A DNA stretch of 53,333 nt, from assembly GCA_003249955.1 (NCBI GenBank), contig QKHS01000038.1, positions 1 to 53,333 of the forward strand. The letters are read 5' to 3'. A program made the translations under genes and the position numbers. A model generated the notes under the pieces. The model had not been told where the DNA came from. It saw nothing but the letters and a program-made list of their open reading frames with translations, and searched no databases. Position 1 is the first letter of the stretch, and each line of letters opens with the position of its first letter. Of the stretch, positions 1 to 6,502 are shown piece after piece. The DNA is from Bacteroidales bacterium. Lineage in GTDB: Bacteria > Bacteroidota > Bacteroidia > Bacteroidales > ML635J-15.

Positions 1-426
1 GTTGATGAAATTAAACAGGCAGATGTTTTGTTGATCCCCGGCGGATACGGGATAGATAAATTATTGTCAGACAAAGAAATAAAAAGCTGGATACGGGAAA
101 TTGACAAAACAACGGAATGGACAACATCAGTTTGTTCTGGTTCTCTGCTGCTGGCAGAATCTGGCTTGCTTGAAAATAAAAATTGCACTACCCATTGGAG
201 AAGAAAAGAACAACTTGGTAAATATAACGTAACGGTTAAAAATGAAAGATATGTTGAGGACGGAAAAATAATAACCTCTGCAGGCGTTTCTGCCGGAATA
301 GATATGGCTTTGTTTCTGGTCGGCAGGATTGCAGGAGAAAAAGCTGCTAAAATGATACAACTTGCGGTTGAATATGATCCGGCACCTCCTTTTGATTTTG
401 ACTCAGGTGCAACTTGTACAGGATAA
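1..426 (+). CDS. DJ-1/PfpI family protein, 5' end missing
   Basis: The frame is open from the first base of the window, so the N-terminus lies outside. The visible 141 residues contain the family nucleophile elbow, with the cysteine in VCSGSLLLAESGLL, an IPGGYG strand-turn and a C-terminal YDPAPPFDFDSGA, all typical of the class I glutamine-amidotransferase-like DJ-1/PfpI group that includes isonitrile hydratases and the N-terminal domains of some AraC regulators. Here the protein ends soon after the fold, so it is a stand-alone enzyme-like protein and not an AraC fusion. Substrate unknown. The isochorismatase-family gene follows 55 bases downstream on the same strand and may be co-transcribed. 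Family assignment is firm, function is not. Confidence 0.85.
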   Translation, partial: VDEIKQADVLLIPGGYGIDKLLSDKEIKSWIREIDKTTEWTTSVCSGSLLLAESGLLENKNCTTHWRRKEQLGKYNVTVKNERYVEDGKIITSAGVSAGIDMALFLVGRIAGEKAAKMIQLAVEYDPAPPFDFDSGATCTG

Positions 427-481
427 AATATTGTGTAAATTAGCAGGAAATACAGGATTGATATTATTTAAAATTAGAAAA

Positions 482-1030
482 ATGAAAAAAGGATTGATAA
501 TAATTGATATTCAGAATGACTATTTTGAAGGTGGCACAATGGCTCTTGTAAATTCTGATAAAGCTTGCGAAAATGCAAAACTTGTTCTGGACAGATTCAG
601 ATCTGAAAATTTACCGGTGATTTTTATTCAGCATATTGCAACAAGGCCTTCAGCTACATTCTTTTTGCCGGATACAAAAGGAGTGGAGATACACAAAACT
701 TTAAACCCGTTGGCAAATGAAAAGATAATAATTAAACACTTCCCTAATAGTTTTAGAGAAACAGATTTGCTTGATTATCTCAGGGAAAAACAAATTATCG
801 ATCTGGTAATTTGCGGAATGATGACACATATGTGTGTTGATGCAACCACCAGAGCAGCAAAAGATCATGGCTTTGATATTACACTTATCAGTGATGCCTG
901 TGCAACAAAGGATCTGGAAATAAACGGACATGTCGTAGCCGCTGCAGATGTTCAGAACAGCTTTTGGGCAGCTTTAAGCTATTTCTATTCCACGGTAAAA
1001 ACTACCGGACAATATTTGAGTTTGGAATAA
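482..1030 (+). CDS. Isochorismatase-family cysteine hydrolase
   Basis: The 182-residue product starting at ATG 482 fits the isochorismatase/nicotinamidase-like fold. The catalytic triad of the family can be read: Asp9 in IIIDIQNDYF, Lys85 in IIIKHFPNSF and Cys118 in GMMTHMCVDATTRAA. No signal peptide, so cytoplasmic. The frame is open further upstream, but that part overlaps the preceding gene in another frame and lacks family features, whereas ATG 482 places the hydrophobic first strand at the N-terminus as usual. Members hydrolyse vinyl ethers, amides or nicotinamide; this size and the GGTMAL loop resemble the general 'cysteine hydrolase' group, and the substrate cannot be told. It lies 55 bases after the DJ-1/PfpI gene. 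Confidence 0.85.
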   Translation: MKKGLIIIDIQNDYFEGGTMALVNSDKACENAKLVLDRFRSENLPVIFIQHIATRPSATFFLPDTKGVEIHKTLNPLANEKIIIKHFPNSFRETDLLDYLREKQIIDLVICGMMTHMCVDATTRAAKDHGFDITLISDACATKDLEINGHVVAAADVQNSFWAALSYFYSTVKTTGQYLSLE

Positions 1031-1130
1031 TTGAAAATGTAATATGCGTTTTGCTTACAAATGATTGTTTACTTGCAGGCCTGCTGTGTTTAAGAATATA
1101 CTATTGTCGTCCTCAAAAAGCAATAAGAAA

Positions 1131-1430
1131 ATGAACGGTAAAATTAAATATGAATTCTCTGCAAAAATGTGGCAATACTCGTCCCCGGACGGATGGTATT
1201 TTGTTTCACTTCCGGGAGAAGTTTCAAAAGAAATAAGAGAAAATCTTAAATGGATGGAAGAAGGCTGGGGGAGACTTAAAGTAATTGCAGAAACCGGTAA
1301 TACCCAATGGAAAACATCAATCTGGTTTGACACAAAGCATAAAACCTATTTACTTCCGTTAAAAGCAGAAATAAGAAGAAAGGAAAGACTTGACCTTAGT
1401 AATGAAATTAAAGTAACTGTCGGGATTTAA
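1131..1430 (+). CDS. DUF1905 domain protein
   Basis: A 99-residue protein that is essentially one DUF1905 domain: FSAKMWQY, GWYFVSLPGEVSKEI, GWGRLKVIAETGNTQWKTSI and YLLPLKAEIRRKERLDL follow the family pattern in order. DUF1905 folds as a small beta-barrel and is often found fused to a YdeI/OmpD-associated domain; here it stands alone. I chose ATG 1131 because homology begins at its first residues; the frame extends upstream to about 1065 without family-like sequence. No signal peptide. Molecular function is not known for this family. Confidence 0.8.
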   Translation: MNGKIKYEFSAKMWQYSSPDGWYFVSLPGEVSKEIRENLKWMEEGWGRLKVIAETGNTQWKTSIWFDTKHKTYLLPLKAEIRRKERLDLSNEIKVTVGI

Positions 1431-1467
1431 ATAAACCGAAAATTACAGTAAGATAGATCCCAAAACC

Positions 1468-1493
1468 CGACAGTAATATGATACATACTGTCA
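1468..1493. terminator. Hairpin between convergent genes
   Basis: The arms GACAGTA (1469-1475) and TACTGTC (1486-1492) form a 7-bp stem with a 10-base loop in the 75-base gap between the DUF1905 gene and the converging thioredoxin-like gene. There is no T-run on either side, so termination is plausible from position only. Confidence 0.35.
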
Positions 1494-1505
1494 GGACTCA
1501 ATAAA

Positions 1506-3029
1506 CTACTTCCCGAAAATAAAATTAAACCTGTCCATGTCTTCCGTCTGGTTGTTTTTATAATTCTGAATAAAACTGTAAATACTTTCAGGTTTAATGT
1601 CTTTACCTATAATTTTATTGTCGTTGTTTAATATGTAGATTCTTGGGGTTTTGTAAGTCCCGTAATATGTTTCAAAATTACTGCCACGCTCCGGATCGTG
1701 AACATTAATCCAGTCGAGTGCATTTTCCTGAATAAATTCTGACCACTCTTCCGATTCGGGATTTGTTAAGACCGCGTAAATCTCTATATTGTCAGATTTT
1801 AATTTTGGGTATTGTCCGCTTAAAATTAAAGCTGTTTCATTACATATGTCGCAATCAGGTTCCCAGAATAATAGGACTTTAAATTCGCAATCCATACCAT
1901 AAACCGAATGATATACTCCGGTAGAGTCGGGCAGGTTTAAATCACGTGCAATGTTTCCTATTACATTATGCTCAATTGCACCAATCCTGAATTTCATAAT
2001 TGCATAAGCCTGGTCGCTTACCCAATCGGGTTTTTTAACCAGATAATAATTACGGTAAACATAAACCAGATATGCTTCCTGTCTTAAATCATCGGGTGTT
2101 TCGTAACGTGAAATAAGATAACTTAAAATATATCTGCGGAATTCAGGATTATTCCCGGTTTTTGCTATCAGGCTGTCAATATCGGGATAAACGGTTTCCG
2201 GCTGATTTACCCGGGTGTCGAAAAAATAAAAACAATAATCTTTAAGCAACCTGTGAAAAACAAATTCCGGGGTGTTAAGCAGAGAGGCATCTGTAAAGTC
2301 AACCCTGTCCGTGTAGTGATCTTTGTAATAATTGTAATGTGTTGCCGGATCGGTGTAGCGTAATTTTTCTATTTCCTGCGGAACCTTAAAAGGTTCCAGT
2401 ATATTCAGTATTTTGTAGAGTAATGTTCCTTTTTCCGATTTGTTTTTATAAATTGTATAAAGTTGATTTTGCAGCAGGTTGAGACTGTCCAGTTTTTTTG
2501 TTACAGCATCAGCGGTATCAGGTTTAAAAGATTTGTAGAACTCCAGTTCCATATTCATTTGTGACCTGAACTTATTGATTTTTGCAATATCCTGCTGCAG
2601 CTCAGCAAATAATGTGTATTGTTTTTCGCCGCTGATAACCAGCTTTCCCAAAATGTCACGGGCATCAGTTTTTATAGTAATGTCCTGTTCTCCGGCAAGT
2701 AAAAAATCAAATCTTGACTGAGGCGGGATAACAATAAAATAAACTCCGGCCGGCAGATTTTTATCAGATTTAAAAACAGCCTTTCCGTTTTGTGCCGGAA
2801 CAGAATCTATAACTTCAAAATCAGGCCCCCTGTGTGAGCCCAGATAAATATAGTAAGGCGGGCAGTTTTCAATTTCCACTTTTATGTTATAAGAAAAAGC
2901 AGAAACATAAAACAGCATAAATAAAAGAAACAAGCCGTGTTTCTTTTTTGTGAAATACGGCCTGCTTCTTTGTGAGTATATGTTATTTCTGTTGTTGTTC
3001 ACGTTCCTTTCGTTTATTTTCGAAATCAA
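1506..3029 (-). CDS. DUF4369/DUF5106-type thioredoxin-like exported protein
   Basis: 507 residues. A hydrophobic segment at about residues 34-46 (LFLLFMLFYVSAFS) looks like a signal peptide, preceded by an unusually long polar leader because the only upstream ATG overlaps the 3' end of the next gene by 47 bases; a later non-ATG start is possible. Residues ~48-140 match the DUF4369 beta-domain, the middle is helical (DUF5106-like), and residues ~375-495 are a thioredoxin/TlpA fold with the redox pair CDIC in WEPDCDICNETAL and a cis-Pro region YKTPRIYIL. Such proteins in Bacteroidota are thought to act in the periplasm as disulfide reductases or isomerases. It is a diverged tandem paralogue of the gene upstream (2983-4431) and probably in its operon. 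Specific client unknown. Confidence 0.8.
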   Translation of the reverse strand: MISKINERNVNNNRNNIYSQRSRPYFTKKKHGLFLLFMLFYVSAFSYNIKVEIENCPPYYIYLGSHRGPDFEVIDSVPAQNGKAVFKSDKNLPAGVYFIVIPPQSRFDFLLAGEQDITIKTDARDILGKLVISGEKQYTLFAELQQDIAKINKFRSQMNMELEFYKSFKPDTADAVTKKLDSLNLLQNQLYTIYKNKSEKGTLLYKILNILEPFKVPQEIEKLRYTDPATHYNYYKDHYTDRVDFTDASLLNTPEFVFHRLLKDYCFYFFDTRVNQPETVYPDIDSLIAKTGNNPEFRRYILSYLISRYETPDDLRQEAYLVYVYRNYYLVKKPDWVSDQAYAIMKFRIGAIEHNVIGNIARDLNLPDSTGVYHSVYGMDCEFKVLLFWEPDCDICNETALILSGQYPKLKSDNIEIYAVLTNPESEEWSEFIQENALDWINVHDPERGSNFETYYGTYKTPRIYILNNDNKIIGKDIKPESIYSFIQNYKNNQTEDMDRFNFIFGK

Positions 3030-4431
3030 TCAGACTTTTTATGTTTTCCATTCCGATTCTTTTTCCTATGATTTTTTTGTCACGATCCAGAACATAGACT
3101 ACAGGAGTACTGTAAATATCATAAAAATCCCTGAATCCTGTATGAGGGTAAGGACCGTCCCATACATTAATCCATCCTTCTGCATTAAGATCCTTGTCTT
3201 TTACAAACTCTTCCCATTCAGGTCTGTCATATTGTGTGTAAATTGCAAAAACTTTTACATTCATAGACTGTAAACTATCTCTGAATTGCTGCATAAGAAC
3301 AGGAACTTCTTTTTTACAGTGTCCGCAACTTGGTTCAAAAAATACCAAAACAGTGTAGTCTGCATCAACCTGATGAAGCGAAATGTATTTTTCATCAATA
3401 GTTTGCATACGTTTAAGATCTGTTGCAATGTTTCCAAGTTTGGTAGGAGTTATTTTATTAACCCTGTCTATAAGTTTTGACATAAAGGCGGTGTCAGCCC
3501 AGTAAGCTTTTCCGCTTAAATACCATTGTTCTGCAATATCAACAAAGACAGCATCGTATCCCATAATTTTTGATGATTCAAAATAGTGAAGTAAATGTGA
3601 TGCTGTAAACTGGAACATCAGGCTGTCGCCACCGTCATATGATTTTGTTATTATTTTTCTGGCTTCAGGCATCATAGAATCAGGAGTCGGCACAACCATT
3701 TTGTCAAAGTAGTAGTTCAGTTTGCCTTCAAATATCGGGGTTCTTAACAATCCGCTTTCTGACCAATCAAAATAATCCCAATAATGAGCTTTGAAATATT
3801 TATATTGAAAATCAGGTTCGGTAACATTTCCGTTTTCATCCTTGGGAGCGTCAGGAATATCAACTTCTTTCATAGAAAGCAGAATTTTTGAAAAGAAAGT
3901 CCCTGAATTCTGTTCAATAAGATCATTCATGTATTTTGCCCTTTCTTTGTTCTGTTCGTTCATAAGGTCGTTTATACGTTTTTGTTCTTCAGGGTTATCT
4001 TTTGCAGCTTCGTATTGTCTGTTAAGTTCCATTCTTTCGTTTTGAATCTCGGACATCCGTTTCTGGTATTGATTAAATATCAGATTTTCTTTATCTCCTT
4101 TGATTTTCATATTCTCTACGAAATTTGCAGTATCTGTTTCAATAGAGAATTTTTGCTGGTTACCTATAAGAAATTCAAAATATGTCATGCCTTTCGAAGG
4201 CATCACCAGTAAATATATACCTTTGTTAAGTTCTTTGTCGCCTCTGAAAACGGCATTTCCTTTACTGTCAATTACTGCCGTATCTATTACGTACTTCTTC
4301 TCACCAAAATGATGACCTAAATAAACAACGGTATCACTAATGCCGTTTATCTTCACTTTGATTTCATACTTCTGAGCGCTGCAATGAAATCCGATAAGCG
4401 CTGCCAAAATCATTAAGCCAACTTTCTTCAT
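2983..4431 (-). CDS. DUF4369/DUF5106-type thioredoxin-like exported protein
   Basis: 482 residues with a clean signal peptide (MKKVGLMILAALIGFHCSAQ). Layout equals that of the paralogue downstream: DUF4369 domain (residues ~22-115, YEIKVKING and FEFLIGNQQKFSIETD), a Gln/Glu/Arg-rich helical segment (~120-180), a DUF5106-like helical region, then a thioredoxin domain with CGHC in FFEPSCGHCKKEVPVL and a YSTPVVYVLDRDKKIIGKRI strand pair. The CGHC pair is that of oxidising or isomerising thioredoxin-like proteins, while the partner has CDIC, so the two may have different redox jobs. First gene of a two-gene leftward unit; a Bacteroidota -7 element lies at 4460-4467. Confidence 0.85.
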   Translation of the reverse strand: MKKVGLMILAALIGFHCSAQKYEIKVKINGISDTVVYLGHHFGEKKYVIDTAVIDSKGNAVFRGDKELNKGIYLLVMPSKGMTYFEFLIGNQQKFSIETDTANFVENMKIKGDKENLIFNQYQKRMSEIQNERMELNRQYEAAKDNPEEQKRINDLMNEQNKERAKYMNDLIEQNSGTFFSKILLSMKEVDIPDAPKDENGNVTEPDFQYKYFKAHYWDYFDWSESGLLRTPIFEGKLNYYFDKMVVPTPDSMMPEARKIITKSYDGGDSLMFQFTASHLLHYFESSKIMGYDAVFVDIAEQWYLSGKAYWADTAFMSKLIDRVNKITPTKLGNIATDLKRMQTIDEKYISLHQVDADYTVLVFFEPSCGHCKKEVPVLMQQFRDSLQSMNVKVFAIYTQYDRPEWEEFVKDKDLNAEGWINVWDGPYPHTGFRDFYDIYSTPVVYVLDRDKKIIGKRIGMENIKSLIDFENKRKEREQQQK

Positions 4432-4761
4432 AGTCCAGTCCTTTTTATTATTCGATTCACAAAATTAGTAATTTTTTTCTAAGACAGGTTTTTGCGACAA
4501 ATAGTTTGCCAGATAATAATTATTAGACGTATTTTTTTTACAAGGAATTATTAGGATGTGAAATTCGTTCATTTTTGATAAAATCTACAAACTGCTTGAT
4601 ATTTATTAAAATGTGTTGAAAAAATAATATAAGTGATTTGTTTTTCTGTTTGTTAAAATATTTAAATTATACAAAATGCGCTTTACTTCATATAAATATG
4701 TTATGGTGTGTTGTTAATAGAGGTAATTTGGCAGTAGAAAAAAGATAGAAAAATTATTCGT
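4432..4761. other. AT-rich divergent intergenic region
   Basis: 330 bases without a gene between two divergent genes. Apart from the -7 element at 4460-4467 I see only AT-rich sequence, a near-consensus TAATTTG about 45 bases before the rightward gene, and no repeat or conserved RNA motif. Confidence 0.6.
4460..4467 (-). promoter_or_regulatory. Bacteroidota -7 element for the DUF5106 gene pair
   Basis: On the minus strand this reads TAATTTTG, a perfect TAnnTTTG, 29 bases before the ATG at 4431. A good -33 TTG at the expected distance is not evident, so this is a moderate call. Confidence 0.45.
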
Positions 4762-5214
4762 ATGAACCTGATTAAGTCAATATTGCTCTCTTCACTTGCT
4801 GTTGTGTCATTAAATTTGTTCGGACAAAAAGATTATTTAACCGAAACAAATGCTGCTTTTAGTGATGCAAGCGCAGAGGCCTCAAAATACAATCAGGATG
4901 CAAATATGGTTAGTCTGGAATCTCAGGGAAAAAGAATGGAGGTTCTGGCTCTTACCCCGGTAACAGAAAATGAACTTAATTTTGAACTTAATCCGGGAAG
5001 CAGTAATCTGGTTTTTAGTCTCGTTGCAAATTATTCTGTGTTCAGCGGAGTTGAATACGCGATTTATAACAGCGAAGGTTCAGAAATAAGCAGACAACAA
5101 TTAAGTGATAAAAACACAGTAATTAACCTTAACGGTCTGAATTCAGGAACTTACATCCTTCACATTTATATAAGTGAAGACAGGTTCCAGGTATTTCGGA
5201 TAAAAATAATTTAA
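4762..5214 (+). CDS. Small secreted protein with a T9SS-type C-terminal domain
   Basis: 150 residues with a signal peptide (MNLIKSILLSSLAVVSLNLFGQ). After a Ser/Ala-rich linker, the last ~85 residues form a beta-sandwich resembling the type A sorting domain of T9SS cargo: FSLVANYSVFSGVEYAIYN, GSEISRQQLSD, INLNGLNSGTYILHIYI and a C-terminal basic strand FQVFRIKII. The LNSGTYIL motif corresponds to the usual L..G.Y.. of these domains. There is almost no cargo domain in front, which is unusual: it could be a tiny cargo, a decoy-like free sorting domain, or a periplasmic protein with the same fold. A hairpin at 5272-5303 may end its transcript. Confidence 0.65.
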   Translation: MNLIKSILLSSLAVVSLNLFGQKDYLTETNAAFSDASAEASKYNQDANMVSLESQGKRMEVLALTPVTENELNFELNPGSSNLVFSLVANYSVFSGVEYAIYNSEGSEISRQQLSDKNTVINLNGLNSGTYILHIYISEDRFQVFRIKII

Positions 5215-5271
5215 AAGCACCTCCAATATTTGCTACTCAAGCAAATCCTCTAATAACATCTCAATTCTCAT

Positions 5272-5303
5272 AAAGCAGTTCTGTCGCCCGGCAAAGCTGC
5301 TTT
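5272..5303 (+). terminator. Probable terminator hairpin
   Basis: AAAGCAG (5272-5278) pairs with CTGCTTT (5297-5303), followed by GTTCTTTT. It lies 58 bases after the stop of the small secreted protein and before the PfkB promoter, a sensible place for a terminator, but the loop is 18 bases and the T-run is interrupted. Confidence 0.45.
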
Positions 5304-5396
5304 GTTCTTTTAGTGTACTTACCAGTAATTACCTGTTTGATGTACTTTGTTTTGCAAAGCTAAAGTACGGGTTTGTCAAATAAACAAACTAAGTTT

Positions 5397-5425
5397 TTGT
5401 TTTCCTGATATTTAATTTATTTTTG
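5397..5425 (+). promoter_or_regulatory. Bacteroidota-type promoter of the PfkB kinase gene
   Basis: TATTTTTG at 5418-5425 is a perfect TAnnTTTG -7 box, with TTG at 5397-5399 as -33, 18 bases apart. The ATG at 5444 follows 18 bases after the -7 box, giving a very short leader. Confidence 0.6.
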
Positions 5426-5443
5426 CCCGATAAATTTTTCAAT

Positions 5444-6388
5444 ATGCGTAAAATCTATTGTATCGGCGAAACTGTGTATGATATTATTTTTCAAAACGGA
5501 AAAGCAATCGAGTCACGTCCGGGCGGGCCGGTACTTAACACAGCGGTTTCTTTGGGAAGATTAGGTGAAAAAGTTTATGTTGTAGGCGACCAGGCAGATG
5601 ACGCTATTGGAAACATTATTGCAGATTTTCTTGTAGATAATGAAGTATCAACAAAGTATCTTACTTTGTACAACGGGGCAAAATCCAGAATGCTTCTGGC
5701 TTTTCTAAACGAACACAACGAACCAAGCTACAGTTTTTACAAAATCAGGGTTAACGAAGAAATTAAGATTACTTTTCCCGAAGTAAAAAAAGATGATATA
5801 GTTTTATTCGGTTCGTTTACATCAATAAAAAAAGAAGTTCGTGAGGATTTGGTTGCATGCCTTACTGCAGCCCGCGAAGCCGGAGCTTTGATTATTTATG
5901 ATCCTAATTTCCGCCCTGTTCATATTAAAATAAAAGACAAGGTAATGGATTATATTTATGAAAATATTTCTCTTTCTCATATAGTTAAAGGCTCTAACGA
6001 AGATTTTCAAAATATTTTCGATTCCTCTTCTGCCCATGCTGCAAGAGAAATTACCAAAAAATATGGTTGCGATAACCTGATTTATACAGCTAATAAATAT
6101 GGCGTTAATCTGTTTACAGGAGATTTTCATAAAATATTTGATGTGCCCAGAATAGAGCCTGTGTCAACTGTTGGTGCCGGGGATAATTTTGCCGCGGGAC
6201 TTATTTATGCTCTGATAAACGAAAACGTATATGCTTCCGATCTCGAAAAACTGGATCATGATGTGTGGCGTAAAATTATACGGGTAGCCATTGATTTTGC
6301 TATTAATGTTTGTCTCAGTTATGACAATTATATCGGGAACGATTTTGTAATTGATTACGTAAGGAACGGCAGGATTGGTGAGTGCTGA
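5444..6388 (+). CDS. PfkB-family carbohydrate kinase (fructokinase-like)
   Basis: 314 residues of the ribokinase/PfkB fold, phosphorylating a sugar or sugar-like hydroxyl with ATP in the cytoplasm. Visible signatures: the N-terminal GG motif in RPGGPVLNTAVSLGRLG (residues ~26-42), DPNFRP (153-158), and the second PfkB signature GAGDNFAAG with the catalytic base Asp247 and its anion hole. Length is typical of fructokinases. I started at ATG 5444 because MRKIYCIGETVYD gives the usual first strand and a promoter lies directly upstream. Substrate is not fixed by sequence; fructokinase is the best guess from overall pattern. It stands alone and converges on the Memo/AMMECR1/radical SAM gene. Confidence 0.85.
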   Translation: MRKIYCIGETVYDIIFQNGKAIESRPGGPVLNTAVSLGRLGEKVYVVGDQADDAIGNIIADFLVDNEVSTKYLTLYNGAKSRMLLAFLNEHNEPSYSFYKIRVNEEIKITFPEVKKDDIVLFGSFTSIKKEVREDLVACLTAAREAGALIIYDPNFRPVHIKIKDKVMDYIYENISLSHIVKGSNEDFQNIFDSSSAHAAREITKKYGCDNLIYTANKYGVNLFTGDFHKIFDVPRIEPVSTVGAGDNFAAGLIYALINENVYASDLEKLDHDVWRKIIRVAIDFAINVCLSYDNYIGNDFVIDYVRNGRIGEC

Positions 6389-6473
6389 GGGTAACGAATA
6401 CCCATATGCTTTGGATTAAGCAAAGATTATGAGGGATTGCACAAACAGAAGAATACAAATAGTAATTATTTAG

Positions 6474-6501
6474 CTGTAATCTGTAATCGGTGTCAATGCC
6501 T
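6474..6501. repeat. Solitary copy of the GTAATCGGT / AGGCATTGAC repeat
   Basis: The stretch contains CTGTAATCTGTAATCGGT followed by TGTCAATGCCT. The same two blocks (GTAGTCGGT and AGGCATTGAC, the second inverted) build the palindromic units at 16.4-16.7 kb. This copy lies in the convergent gap, just after the stop codon of the Memo/AMMECR1/radical SAM gene. Confidence 0.55.
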
Positions 6502-6502
6502 G

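Noticed and set aside
362-481. Extended N-terminus of the isochorismatase-family protein
   Set aside because: The extra codons overlap the DJ-1/PfpI gene in another frame and precede the first strand of the fold; ATG 482 is better.
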